A DNA stretch of 64,000 bases, from contig NW_011887305.1 of assembly GCF_000151315.2 (NCBI RefSeq), forward strand, positions 142,225-206,224. The letters are read 5' to 3'. Both the position numbers and the translations under genes were made by a program. The notes under the pieces were generated by a model. It did not search any database. It worked only from the letters and a program-made list of their open reading frames with translations, and was not told the origin of the DNA. Origin of the DNA: Capsaspora owczarzaki ATCC 30864 (Eukaryota > Opisthokonta > Filasterea). Of the stretch, positions 43,068 to 54,460 are shown one piece after another (position 1 is the stretch's first letter; every line of letters begins with the position of its first letter).

Positions 43068-44359
43068 GGTTGGTTACGGGTGTCGTGCGAGTTGAGTGTT
43101 GTTGTTCCATGTATTCCGTTCAGTGATGATATTCCAATCCATCAATGATCGGCGTTCTTTTTGACAATCTGCCGTTCCCACGCCATGCTCGCATGCTCGG
43201 TTGCACAGTCGGGGGTTTGCTTTTGGGTTGACCGTCGAATTGGCAGCGCATCCCTGCAATCAAACCAAGCAAGAAGCAAGTCACGCACATTTTCAAGGTC
43301 TCGCTTGGTTGGTTCAACATTGAGCAACATTGCGCAGCATTGAGCTTTTGTGTGTGTTTGAACTCGCTCGTTTGGCGCTGCGCTGCGATTGGTCCAACAT
43401 CCGACCCTCGTGAGTTTCGCTCTTCCATCGCTTCGTGTCTCCGAACATGACGCCGCACTCAATCTGGATCCACGGACGTCGGCCTGCAAGCGGCGACAGT
43501 GACACCGAGGATGCAATGTCGGGGAGGGGGGGGGGTTCGAGGAACGAGAGAGAGAGAACCAAAACCAAAACTCAACCCTCCGTGCCGTTCACCATCATTG
43601 CCCCAGCGACCCCTCGGATGTCCTCGACCACAGACGGAAGGCAAGCCAGCCAGTCACTTTCCCCACAGTGAGCGACAGAGTGCGACGGAACGAGGCGAGA
43701 CCGATGCACACATGGGAAAAAGGCAGCAAAACCCGCTCGATTTGGCGCGCTTTCAGTCTTGCTTTCTCAGTTGCTTCATCGTCAATCATCATCATCAACC
43801 ATCAGCAACCATCAATCATCACCCATCATCAGAATCACTTCTTGAAGCGTCACTCTGTGGCTTGAGTTTGACACAACATCGCATCATTGTAAGTCGCCGC
43901 TTCACAACCCCCCACTTTCGCAGCCACACACACAACGTCGCGACCAAACAAGCATCCACGACTCGGTCAAATCTCGACACTGTCCACACGACTGTCAAAA
44001 AGGCCACGGCAACGAACAAGTTCTGGCCATGTGACATGGGATTACCAAAGCTGCAGACGCTGTGTGTGGGAAGAACAGCCGCAAAGCGTGTTGATCCCCT
44101 CCCTCTAGACCCCCCTCTGGACCATCATGCACACCGACACAAACCGACCATGGGTGGACAACGTAGAGACACGTCCACCTCACTCATCAGATACTGACCC
44201 TTTTGCTTGCTTGCTTACTGGTTTGTTTGTCTGTTTGTCTGGTTGTTTTGGCTGCATCTCAGAAAAAACCACGCAACTCAGAGTTTCACAGTTTTCTACA
44301 GTTGACCAAAAAACAAAGCAAAACCCAAGCAATCCATTGATCCGACTTGAACAGCAAAC
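43068..44359. other. Intergenic region upstream of ZIP-1
   Basis: 1.29 kb with short open frames only. Notable are CATCAT/CAACCATCA tandem-like stretches (43785-43832) and a GGGG-rich patch (43522-43536). A 78-codon frame at 43435-43671 was considered and not accepted. Confidence 0.5.
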
Positions 44360-45376
44360 ATGTCCAACGACACCAACGAGTGCTCGTTCGAGTCGGTCGA
44401 CGACTACGACCAACGGTACAACATTGCTGCCATCTTTATCATCCTGGTGACAAGCATGATGGGCACACTTTTGCCAATCCTAGCCAAGCGCAATCCCACT
44501 TGGATTTGCTTCCGAAGCCCGTTTGTGTTCACCATTGGCAAGCATGTCGGCACTGGCGTTATCATCGCACTGGCATTAATCCACCTGCTCACTCCCGCAT
44601 ACGAGGCGCTTGGCAACCCGTGCTTGCCGGCCGCGTTTGCAGAGGACTACACATTCGCACCGCTGTTTGCAATGCTGGGCGCGCTCGTGATGCACTTGTT
44701 TGAAACACTTGCCAGCATGCGCGACCTGAAGACTGCGCTCAAGTCTGAAACCTCGCAGCCGGGCATGGTTCAGGTCAGCGCCTCCGACAGCGATCCCGAG
44801 CGTGGACAGAATTCCAGCTGTACTGCCACTGCAACGCCCGATTCGCTGCTGTTCGCTCATGGCCACAGTCACGGTGGTTTGCTTGGCAACAGCTCGGCAG
44901 AACGCACGATCGGCGCTTACGTGCTCGAGTTTGGGTTGACTGCGCATTCCGTCATCATCGGCTTGACCGTTGGTGTCTCGTCCGTCACCGACTTGGAGAC
45001 GCTGATTCCCGCGCTTGTCTTCCACCAGTTTTTCGAGGGCATTGCGCTTGGTGCACGGCTGGTCGAGTGCAACTTTTCCAAGCTGAACGAGTTTCTGCTT
45101 GCGTTCATTTACTCGGTGTCGGCACCAGTTGGTATCGCCATCGGCATCGGGATTGTCAACTCTTACAATGAGAACGGCGTCACGACCAACCTCGTGCAGG
45201 GCACCTTTGATGCTGTGAGCGCCGGCATCCTGTTATACGTCGGCTTTACGCAAATGCTGGCGATCGAGTTTCCTCGTGATTTTGCCGCTGCCTCCTCTCG
45301 AGCACGGCGCGTTGCGCTGTTTGTTGCGATGTGGGTGGGTGCCGGCATCATGGCCTTTATTGGCCGGTATCTCTGA
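44360..45376 (+). CDS. ZIP-family zinc/iron transporter, copy 1
   Basis: Single exon, 338 residues. Eight hydrophobic segments in the ZIP layout. Helix IV has the metal site HSVIIGLTVGVSS and helix V HQFFEGIALGARL, both hallmarks of the ZIP family (subfamily I). A variable cytosolic loop between helices III and IV includes HGHSHGG, a His-rich metal-binding motif. Short N-terminus (MSNDTNECSFESVDDYDQRY). It should carry zinc or related divalent cations into the cytosol. A close paralogue in the same orientation lies at 53106-54116. Confidence 0.94.
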   Translation: MSNDTNECSFESVDDYDQRYNIAAIFIILVTSMMGTLLPILAKRNPTWICFRSPFVFTIGKHVGTGVIIALALIHLLTPAYEALGNPCLPAAFAEDYTFAPLFAMLGALVMHLFETLASMRDLKTALKSETSQPGMVQVSASDSDPERGQNSSCTATATPDSLLFAHGHSHGGLLGNSSAERTIGAYVLEFGLTAHSVIIGLTVGVSSVTDLETLIPALVFHQFFEGIALGARLVECNFSKLNEFLLAFIYSVSAPVGIAIGIGIVNSYNENGVTTNLVQGTFDAVSAGILLYVGFTQMLAIEFPRDFAAASSRARRVALFVAMWVGAGIMAFIGRYL

Positions 45377-45560
45377 GTGCACATCTGCACGCACATGCAT
45401 TGATCTGAGCAGCCTTGCTCTTCTTAGAAAACCGTGTCTTGTTGTCCTTAACTTTTGATAGATTATTATAATAGTGTAGATTATGCATGACAACTTCCAT
45501 ATTTGGGGCTTCTGCTCATTTCTCAAAATCTCGCAACTTCTCAGACAACAGCGCTCCAAA

Positions 45561-47734
45561 ATGAGCAGCGCTGACGATGCGACGACGGGCGTTCAGCGAT
45601 CCAAGCGACCGCGCGAGGACGACGATCAAGGGGATCACGATCACGATGGAGCTCTTGCTCTGGCTCTGGAGCCGAACGGGGACGCAGCCGCGCAACGAGA
45701 CGGCAGCGAGACGACCGCCTCGACGACGACGACGACGACCGCCGATGCCACAAGCAATCCAAGCACAGACAGCGCAGCCAATGGTGCAGCAGTGCAGACT
45801 GAGACCGCGGGAGCAACGCGCCAACGCAGGAAACGCGCTGCGTGGGACCAAAGCAGTGATGCTGCAGTCAATCCCAGTGGAGTCAGTGGACCCAATGGAA
45901 CCAGCGCATCGCTGACAGCAGTCGCATCGAGCAATCACAGCGCATCTGCTCAGAACGCTTCAAGTAGTCACCACCTGCCGCTGGCCGAGGCGGATCTCTC
46001 TGCAGACCAGGCCGAGGCACTCGAGCGCGCGCGCCAGTTTGCGCAGCAGCTCACGGTGCAGTTCCACGCCGCACAACAGCAGCATCTGCTGCGACAACAG
46101 CAGCTGCAGCAGGAGCAGGCTGCCAAGATGAAGCAGCACGCCGAGGCGCAGCAGGTTGCCCTGCGAACGCGCGCCATCACATTGATTGGTCGCGTGTACG
46201 TTGGCTCCATCCCGTTCGAGGCCGGCGAGCGGGAGGTGCGCGCAGCCATGTCCGAATGCGGCCCAATCCGCTCAGTGAGCTTTGTCAACGATCCCGTCGC
46301 ACCCACGCGGCACAAGGGCTTTGGCTTTGTCGAGTACGAGTATCCCGAGTCTGGCGACATTGTGCTCAGTCAGATGCACCACGCGCGGATTGGCGATCGC
46401 CAGCTCAAGTTTGGCACGCCGAACGCTCCGCAGCCAATGCAAGTGCTGATTGAGGAGCTGCGCAAGGAGGGCTCCACCTTCCCGCACGTCTTTGTCGCGA
46501 ACATTCACCCCGAGCTCAGCGAGTCGGACATTCGCGAGGTCTTCCAGTCGTTCGGTCCCGTTGCCTACTGCATTTTGATGGTCGACTTGGTGACTGGGCG
46601 GCACAAGGGCTGCGGCTATGTCCAATTCGAAAGCTTGCAGACGGCCAAAGACGCAATCGCAGCGCTCAACCGACTGGATTTGGGCGGCTTGCTGTTGCAC
46701 GTTGTCAAGGGCGCTCACTCGCCGTCCAACATCCAAGGCCTGACGACTGCACAATCTGCGCAAGTAACGAACGTGCTGGCTGGGCGGACTGCCAATGATG
46801 GTGAGTTGGTGTTTTTGGTGGTCTTGCTTGGGTGTTTGTTCTTTTTGTTTGTTGCTGTTGGGTTGGACTGAAATGCTGCAATCTGCAGCTCTGCGAGTGA
46901 AGGCTTGGACTTGTCTTGCACTCTTGTCTCACCCGATCCACCTTTGCGCAACAATTCTGTCATAGGCGTACTGGCTTCAGCTGCGGCGCAGGCAGCAGCA
47001 GCAGCAGCGGCGCGCATTACTGCTGCTCGACAAGAAAGCACAGCAGCAGCAGCAGCAGCAGCAGCACCAACAACCAATGCACAGGCACCAGCATCCAGTG
47101 GCGAGGACATGCAAGACAAACTGCGAAGACTCCAGTCGGAAACGCAAGCGTCCAGCGCTTCGCTTCGCGACGAGGAGAATGTATCCATCAAGGGCAATCA
47201 GGTCTATGCGTTGATGCAAAAACTAGCGCGTGGCACGACGGTGAGATGCAGCTGGTGTTGTTGTTTGAGTCCTTTGTGATTGGTTCTGGTCACTCACTCA
47301 CTGTTCAAATGGTTTTCTGTACCCTGTACTCCCCTTCCTCGATACAGAGCTCTCACATTGTCGCACTGCTCAACATGATCGACGCAGACGAGATTGACAG
47401 CATGCTGGAGCAGGAAGTTGGTGGCGAATGCTCCAACTTTGGCACTGTCGAACGTGTGGTGGTGCATGTCACTTCCAAGAATGACGTGGCGATATTTGTG
47501 CAGTTTGCGCAACTGGAAGGTACGCGAGCGGAGATGGCGCCAAAAGTAGAGCAGGGGGTGGTAATCTTCTTTCGTCGCTCAGCAGTTCTCTCACCCGACC
47601 CCGTTCTTGTATTGTGATGAACAGAGGCTGATGCAGCAGTGCTCGCGCTCAACAATCGGTGGTTTGGTGGGCGACAAGTGCGCGCGCAGCTGTACGACGA
47701 GGGCCAGTTCCAATCGCGCCAGCTCTCCCCTTGA
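45561..47734 (+). CDS. PUF60: Poly(U)-binding splicing factor PUF60
   Basis: Four exons, 45561-46800, 46966-47240, 47348-47519 and 47625-47734, give 598 residues. An acidic/Thr/Ala-rich N-terminus with a Gln-rich coiled patch is followed by two RRMs: RRM1 with RVYVGSIPFEAGE and KGFGFVEYE, RRM2 with HVFVANIHPELSE and KGCGYVQFE. A poly-Ala linker (AQAAAAAAARITAAR) precedes the C-terminal U2AF-homology domain: MIDADEIDSMLEQEV, ECSNFGTVERVVVH and NNRWFGGRQVRAQLYDE, the RWF peptide-binding loop. PUF60 binds polypyrimidine tracts and, through the UHM, SF3B1, aiding 3' splice site choice. Tail-to-tail with ADAM10, stops 191 bases apart. Confidence 0.95.
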
Positions 47735-47925
47735 GTTTGGTCTGTCAATTACAAAGAGATGCCGAATGCTCGACGATTTTGTCTGCTTTGTAACAATGGT
47801 GCTGCTGCTTTTTTTTGATCTGGTTGCTATTTTGTTCAAACGTCTCGACCAACAAAGCAGTCACAACAAGCTGTTCCAGACCAGAGCAAGCACACACGTT
47901 TCGCACACAGAGACATACGCTACTT

Positions 47926-50680
47926 CTACTCAAACATCTCATATTCGTCCTCGCTCCTGGAAGACGCCCTCGACGCCTTCTTGCGACGGCAGACCACAAT
48001 CGCAACAATGACGGTGACCACCGAGGCAAGGCCGCCCAAGACACCACCGACGATAGCCCCAACATTGGGGCCACTGTTGCTCTCGGGGTCTGGCGTATCG
48101 TCCGTGTTTGCCTTGCGGCAGTGTCCGGAGCCGTCGCAGTAACCAAGCACCTCCTGGGGAAGGTAGCACACATCGTTCGGGGACCGATAGACCGGAGTAG
48201 CCGTGGTACCATCGGTGAACTTGACGCATTCGGTACCAGCCGCGTTCAAGCAGTAAAGCGTGCACGAGTCCTTTGGGTCGGAACTGATACACTCTTCACC
48301 ATTGTATCCTAAGCGTGGTTCGCAGCGCGACCGGGAGCATACGCCTGACGAAGAGCACAGGCCGTTGCAATTGGTGCCATCCTCCTTGCAGTCACATTGG
48401 GTGCCTGCAGCACGATTGTATTGCACACCACAGCCGTTGGGGACGTTGATGTCACAAACTCCGTCCGTCTTGCAGCCATCGACCGAGACACTGCAGACGA
48501 TGTCAGAACGTCCAGGGTTGACGCAGCTCGCGGTGCAGCATGGTGTCGCAAAGGTTGAGCACATCGCGCCGCTCTTCAGTGTGCAACCAGGGTTGCAGCA
48601 CGGATCGTAAGCCTGACACTCGGAAACACTGAGGGAGCCACAGTCGCACTGCTCGCCTGCTTCAACGATACGATTTCCGCATGTTGGCGACTTGACCTTC
48701 AAGACAGAAGAGCGTTCAGCCAATACGATACTGATTGATTTTTTGGAGCATGAGGAGAATAACCAGTTGTTCGCCTTGTCACCGGCCGATGCTACCGGGT
48801 ACATGATATAGTTGTCGTCGAGATTGCCTGGAATGCAATCAGCGGACTCATCATGATCCGAGCCGAGGTTGTGTGCGTGCTCGTGTGCAAGAGTTATCTG
48901 CGAAACTGCAGCACTCATAGCATTTCCATAACTCACAGTGGTAACCCATGCAGAGTTCTGACTCAAACCTTCTTCTGTACGTGGCCAGCCCATACCGCCG
49001 GCTGCCTTCGGGTCCGCCATGTACGCAAGTCCAATCGTCCCGGAAAAGTCGCGATGTGTGAACAGTGTTCCCAAACAATGATTGCTCAAATCGATCTTGC
49101 TAAAGCGAGCCAGGTAATCTTCATCTGATTCGTCTGCGGGTGTGTTTGCAAATACGCCTGTAGCAGCCTTGTACACTGTAAACTGCTCGATCTGGAAGCC
49201 CCCAAAGTTGACGATGTTGGGATCGATCAGTTGATTCTGTGGGTTGTTGTAGATTGCCTGCTCAGCGTTGAACAAGTTCAGGATTTTGGTCGTGACACGA
49301 GCGATGGACGCCGGGCTGCCCTTGTACTCGTTGTAAAAGTCGACGTCGGCAACGACATGCAGCCCGCAGTACATTGCTGGACCAACAGTGCGTCGCATCT
49401 TTGCGGGACGGAGGCCTGCTGCTTCGTGGAAGGAGCGCGGCTTCGACGTTGTGGCCTGATCGCGCTGTTCACGAGCTGGCTGCCCAGTGCTCATCATGCG
49501 CTCTTCGAGTTTGCGCATTGCTTTTGCCTCGGACGCAAGGTCGAAGGCGGACAAATCGGCATCTGAGAGACGGTAGATGACATGGTCAAAGTCGTGGGCT
49601 TCTTCACGCAAGTAGCGATGGCTGGGCTCGATGTAGTACATTTCGCCCTCCGTATCACGCAGAGTTGCAACAACGTCGCCCGACTCGACAACTGTGGCGT
49701 ATACCGCAGAGTTGGTTTGGCCTGTGGCACGGAGAGGGAATCGTATAGAGAATGAGTCCACAACTTGTAGTTTGGGCGACTGTTTGCGACACTGCGGCAT
49801 TGCATGTCGGAAGTCTCACCTTCAATAGAACCCTTGAACACAATCGACAAGTCAATCGGCATCTCCTGCGTGCCATCTTCAGAGTGCACAGTGACTCGAG
49901 CCGTGGGGCGGACGAGTTCCGTGTTGGGTTGCAGCTTGACACGGAAGGCGCTGGGTTTTGTCAATCCATGCACAACATGCACAAGTGAGTGGTTTGCATT
50001 TGGTGTGGCAATGCCATGCGATCGAGGCATTTCGATGCAACCTACCGCCCATAAGCTTCAAATTCGAGCGGAATCACGGCATCGGGCGAGTCTGCGGCAG
50101 ATCGACGCGAGCGGCTCTGGTGACTTGCCATAACGGCGTTGCCGAGCGAAAGCGGTTCATAGTGGAGGACATCGTGCGAGAGACGACCTGTTGTTGAGAT
50201 GAGTCGCTCAGTGGATGAGTCATGACGGGTTTCAGAAATTGGTTTGTTGTCGGGCACATTGTGTTTTTGTTGCCAATTGGCTGTGCGGTAGTGGGTCAAG
50301 CTCCCATTTGAAGCGGGAGGACGGCGCGTGGGGGGGGGGCGGGTGCGGAAAGAACAAGAATCAGAATAGAACAAACAATAACATCTCTGTTCCTGAGCCG
50401 TTTTTTTGAAGATCGCCGACAGCCTCTGATGACTCAGTTCTGCATAGCACCGCTTCTCACCCATCGTGGCAGTACAGAAAGCATAGTGAAGGCCACATAG
50501 GGCAAATGGGAAGGGGGGGGGGCGCTGTGGAGCGTGGCGGGGGAAGGGCGAGCGGAGTAGGGATGATTGAAGTCTGAGTGATCATTGATCTGGATGCTTA
50601 CGCTTGTTCCCAGTCGATGCAGAGTCCGCAGCGCAGATCATTGCAGCGACCAGCAGCAGAAAAAGCGCAGTCATTCTCAT
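47926..50680 (-). CDS. ADAM10: ADAM10-like transmembrane metalloprotease (sheddase)
   Basis: Four exons, 50602-50680, 50046-50187, 49820-49950 and 47926-49721, give 715 residues. Signal peptide MRMTALFLLLVAAMICAAD. The prodomain matches ADAM10 in order, including LHYEPLSLGN, an upstream basic site (RSRRSAADS) and LEFEAYGRAFRVKL; a second furin-like site PAKMRR precedes the catalytic domain. The zinc site is HEHAHNLGSDHD near residue 395, with all three His and the Glu. A disintegrin-like domain (CGNRIVEAGEQCDCG) and Cys-rich region follow, then a membrane helix (AIVGGVLGGLASVVTVIVAIV) and a short tail. ADAM10 cleaves surface proteins near the membrane, including Notch and its ligands in animals. 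Whether it acts on the DSL protein in this window is only a possibility. Confidence 0.94.
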
Positions 50681-51384
50681 GCCGACTGGCAGGTGAATGG
50701 GAACCATGTGGAGAGGGAAAAACAAAAGAGAACTGACCCGGATTCAATACGAAAGCACAAACAAAGAACACTGAATGGCTCAGGAGCAAAGTAAACAACC
50801 AGACTGAATGGCTCAGGAATACATGCGGGCATCCATTGTAACAATCCCGTCTTGTGGGTTTAGAAGTGCAACGAACGATCGTTGCTGGCTCAGGAGACGG
50901 TCTTTCACGAGTTCGAACGTTCAAGTTTGAGCACAGCAAAACAGTGTGAGTGATGACGATCCCCCCCCCCTCACCCTCGCTCACGATGCGCACTATCTCG
51001 AAACTGGACAAGTCTCTTCTTCGACGTTTCAGTCGTTTGTACATGCGAGGGTCGGTCGCTTGACGCCTTGTTCAGACTATCTGAGCATTCTCCTGACTAG
51101 CGATGCACTTCAAGATCAGAGGCAATCACGACCGAGCAATCATGTATACAAGAGTGCAAAGTAGCACCAAAGCCCCCGAGAACCGTAGCGCCGATGATCT
51201 GCTTGTGGTGTCAGAGTGCTGCGACACCGAGTGATCGCCGCACACCCCACATCTCGACTCTTGCAACGTGATTGTCTCCGACAGCTGTAAACTGCACTTA
51301 CATGGCTTCTTGTTCCAATCGTTTTTATGTACAATCTTGACTACATGAGCAAGCACGCGAGCAAACCAAACCTTTACGCTCGAT
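50681..51384. other. Intergenic region
   Basis: 704 bases between the ADAM10 start and the stop of the orphan at 51385. It has a C-run (50961-50970). No gene seen; the ADAM10 promoter should lie here. Confidence 0.5.
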
Positions 51385-52074
51385 CTACGCTTTGACAGTC
51401 CTCGTGGAAGCCGGCGCTCCATTGGCACGATGAGACATCGAGGTAGCCCTGCACGTCTTGTCATTGTTGATGAATGCCATCAAAGCATCCACATCTTCCG
51501 TACCGTGCTGCTGCGAGTCGAGCTGTTCTGGTTGTGTTGCCGGTTTGTTGTTCTTCTTGCATTGGCGAAGATAGAGCCTGCGACGAGCATTGTCCAAACG
51601 CTTGTGGCGAGCAGAGCAGCACGGGCAAAGGCCATTTTCATCCAGCTCGTGCGCATGCTTTTGGATGTGAGCGGACAGAACGCGTTGCATGTCCTCCTGC
51701 TTGACAAATACGGCAGGCTGTGCTGGCCGAACAAATGGTGGCTGCGATGGCAACTTTTGATTCTGATTGCTCGATGCAAGTACCGTAGTTGCGCTTGCTG
51801 CTTTGGGCTGCGACGCTGGTACGCTCGGTGTTGCAATTGCGGATTTCTTCGGTTCAGAGTCGGGTGCCGGAAGCACCCTGAGTTCAGTCTCGAGCTGACT
51901 GACGAGAGGCAGTGACGCGCGCATCATCCTGTTGATGCGTTCGATGTGATCCAGCTCCTTGTCATCCACTGGCATTGTTGGTTTCGCGCGGGTGTCCGAG
52001 TGTACCGATTTCGACCGTTGGAACAAGAAGGAAGACTGAGCAAACGCGTCAGTGTGCTGCGCCGGCCTTTTCAT
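51385..52074 (-). CDS. Orphan protein with CxxC-like and basic motif, function unknown
   Basis: Single exon, 229 residues from the first ATG (MKRPAQHTDAF); the frame is open further upstream but only with a TTG. Not recognised. Visible features: a helical patch DDKELDHIERINRMMRASL near residue 35; a Pro/Ala/Gln linker; then a compact region ENGLCPCCSARHKRLDNA followed by RRRLYLRQCKKNNK, which could be a small zinc-binding or nucleic-acid-binding element; and a C-terminal EDVDALMAFIN. No signal peptide or membrane helix. It may be nuclear (inference from basic residues). It could also be the last exon of a longer gene. Confidence 0.55.
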   Translation of the reverse strand: MKRPAQHTDAFAQSSFLFQRSKSVHSDTRAKPTMPVDDKELDHIERINRMMRASLPLVSQLETELRVLPAPDSEPKKSAIATPSVPASQPKAASATTVLASSNQNQKLPSQPPFVRPAQPAVFVKQEDMQRVLSAHIQKHAHELDENGLCPCCSARHKRLDNARRRLYLRQCKKNNKPATQPEQLDSQQHGTEDVDALMAFINNDKTCRATSMSHRANGAPASTRTVKA

Positions 52075-53105
52075 CGAGCCGAGCGAGCGCGTCAGTTCGC
52101 GCGAGATTCTGATTCGGTGAAGCTTCAATCTACTAAGCTGGGCCTCCTTGAGAAATGAATGCGATTTGTCGCCAGTCGAGCGGCGTTGATTTCAAACTTG
52201 CTCGTTTTGGGACGCGTTGTGATTGGACGAAACGAGATTCACATGCAGCGGCCTTGTTCGCTGTCGCACATGACTTTCTGTTCAATCACTTTGTACGAAC
52301 GTAATTTCCTCGGTTGTACGAATGCAATGGCAGTGGGAGGAGAAGGATGGGGTCGAGGGGGGAGAGAGGGAGAGCCACGACAAAATCCTTTCAAATCGAG
52401 CTGCTCAGGCTGACCCTCCCACCCGTCTTCCCACGCCCACGCATCTTCGCCATGTAATAACCACCGCTTGCTTGCTTCCTTCCATCACAGTTAAATTGGA
52501 CACGATAGTGTCGTTGGTGTTGTTTTCTTGCTTGCACGCGCGTTTCTCCTTCCTCCTCGCCGCTGACTTTTGGATGTCAATGCCAGGCAGCAACCGCCAA
52601 GGCCGTCAGTACACAAATACAATGATCGACAAAGAGGGGAGGGGCCAGGCCTACCACGTGCTCCATTAGCAAATCGATCCATGGGAAAACCGGCACCTCC
52701 AATGGGAACATGTTTCCAAACAAACGCCTCGCTGGCTCGACAGTATAAAAGCCCAACCTCGATTTGACCCGCTCACTCTACTTTTACTTTGACTTTTCTG
52801 CTGCTTTATCATCAGCAGCTCTTGGTCGTTTCTCTGTGGCTTGAACGGGTCGAGAATCATCCCTGTAAGTTGCTTCGCCAAATTCATCCAAACACCAAAT
52901 CCCACATTGAACCACAAGCCGCAACCAACAAGGCTCAACGTAGCTTGCGCTCTGTGATGACGACCCCTCACATGTGTACTGCCTTTTGTCTGTTGTTTGG
53001 TTGCATGTCAAAACGCTTCTCCCCCCCCCCCCAAAAAGCATCGAAAAGGTTTTCAAGGCAAAGTTTTGCACAGCCAAAGAAACCGAAATCCATCCAGTGT
53101 TACAA
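52075..53105. other. Divergent intergenic region with probable 5' UTR intron of ZIP-2
   Basis: 1.03 kb. After the TATA box at 52744 there is a GTAAGT at 52863 and several downstream AGs before the ATG at 53106, so a 5' UTR intron is likely. A C-run lies at about 53024-53033. No protein-coding gene seen. Confidence 0.5.
52744..52750 (+). promoter_or_regulatory. TATA box upstream of ZIP-2
   Basis: A perfect TATAAAA in a GC-richer context, 362 bases upstream of the ZIP-2 ATG. That distance fits a short 5' UTR exon plus an intron starting at GTAAGT (52863). ZIP-1 shows no equivalent box, which suggests different control of the two paralogues. Confidence 0.6.
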
Positions 53106-54116
53106 ATGTCCAACGAGACTGACGAGTGCTTGTTCGAGGCGGTCGACGACTACGACCAACGGTACAACATTGCTGCCTTCTTTATCATCCTGGTGACAAG
53201 CATGATGGGCACACTTTTGCCAATCCTAGCCAAGCGCAATCCCACTTGGATTTGCTTCCGAAGCCCGTTTGTGTTCACCATTGGCAAGCATGTCGGCACT
53301 GGCGTTATCATTGCACTGGCGTTGATCCATCTGCTCAGTCCCGCCTATGAGGAACTTGGCAACCCGTGCTTGCCAGCCGCTTTCGCAGAGGACTACACAT
53401 TCGCACCGCTGTTTGCAATGCTGGGTGCGCTCGTGATGCACGTGTTTGAAACGCTTGCTGCCATGCACGCCCCAAAGGCTGAGCTCAAGTCTGAAACCTC
53501 TCAGTCGCCGAGCATGGCCCAATTCACCTCCTCGGACTGCTGCGATCCCGAGTCTGGACAGAGTACTACTCCAACGACCGATTCACTGGCGTTCGCTCAT
53601 GGCCACAGTCACGGCGCTTTACTCGGTATCACTTCGGCGGAACGCACGATTGCCGCTTACGTGCTCGAGTTTGGGTTGACTGCGCATTCCGTCATCATCG
53701 GCTTGACCGTCGGTGTCTCGTCCGTCACCGACTTGGAGACGCTGATTCCCGCGCTTGTCTTCCACCAGTTTTTCGAGGGCATTGCGCTTGGTGCACGGCT
53801 GGTCGAGTGCAACTTTTCCAAACTGAACGAGTTTCTGCTTGCGTTCATTTACTCGGTGTCGGCACCAGTTGGTATCGCCATCGGCATCGGGATTGTCAAC
53901 TCTTACAATGAGAACGGCGTCACGACCAACCTCGTGCAGGGCACCTTTGATGCCGTGAGCGCCGGCATCCTGTTGTACGTCGGCTTTTCACAAATGCTGG
54001 CGATCGAGTTTCCTCGTGATTTTGCCGCTGCCTCCTCTCGAGCACGGCGCGTTGCGCTGTTTGTTGCGATGTGGGTGGGCGCCGGCATCATGGCCTTTAT
54101 TGGCCGGTATCTCTGA
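53106..54116 (+). CDS. ZIP-family zinc/iron transporter, copy 2
   Basis: Single exon, 336 residues, start MSNETDECLFEAVDDYDQRY. Same eight-helix plan, HSVIIGLTVGVSS and HQFFEGIALGARL metal sites and HGHSHGA loop motif as copy 1. DNA identity with copy 1 is about 98 percent in the last 470 bases and similarly high near the 5' end. The loop segment between helices III and IV (about 53460-53640) is clearly diverged, with small indels. Similarity stops at the stop codon and just before the start codon. The open frame reaches upstream to 52974, but the start is placed where homology to copy 1 begins. Confidence 0.94.
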   Translation: MSNETDECLFEAVDDYDQRYNIAAFFIILVTSMMGTLLPILAKRNPTWICFRSPFVFTIGKHVGTGVIIALALIHLLSPAYEELGNPCLPAAFAEDYTFAPLFAMLGALVMHVFETLAAMHAPKAELKSETSQSPSMAQFTSSDCCDPESGQSTTPTTDSLAFAHGHSHGALLGITSAERTIAAYVLEFGLTAHSVIIGLTVGVSSVTDLETLIPALVFHQFFEGIALGARLVECNFSKLNEFLLAFIYSVSAPVGIAIGIGIVNSYNENGVTTNLVQGTFDAVSAGILLYVGFSQMLAIEFPRDFAAASSRARRVALFVAMWVGAGIMAFIGRYL

Positions 54117-54460
54117 GATCTGAGCATCGATTGATATGCCATGGCTGTGCAGCTCGAATAAATGCATTTCTTGAAACAGTACAACGCTCTCCATGCTTTT
54201 TTTTGTTTGGTTTTGCATCAGAAACCTCCCATCCTATCGGCATCGCACCTTTCCCCCCCCCCCAAAAAAAAGCCGTTGTTGTCGAAAGAAGAACAAACAA
54301 AAAGAGGTCGCGCACCATTCAAGCATCATGATAGCGGGCGGTTTTTACGAATTTTTTTTTTTCCCAAACGACTTTTTTTTTTTTTTTCTTTTCGATCATT
54401 CCAACATGTCGTCATTCATTTTTTTTTTTTTTTTTTTTTTTTTTTTCCGTTTTCTCTGCG
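54117..54460. other. Intergenic spacer with T-runs
   Basis: 344 bases between ZIP-2 and the SLC4 gene, with C- and T-homopolymers, the longest a T-run of about 26 at 54421-54446. It contains the ZIP-2 polyadenylation signal and the SLC4 promoter. Confidence 0.5.
54157..54162 (+). promoter_or_regulatory. Polyadenylation signal of ZIP-2
   Basis: AATAAA 41 bases after the ZIP-2 stop codon, the expected spacing for a short 3' UTR. Confidence 0.55.

Noticed and set aside
43435-43671. 78-codon frame between MSH1 and ZIP-1
   Set aside because: No domain, low-complexity Arg/Ser/Thr content, and it overlaps a G-run; no splice partner found.
52075-52128. Upstream extension of the 51385 orphan
   Set aside because: The open frame there begins with TTG, not ATG; the first ATG is at 52074.
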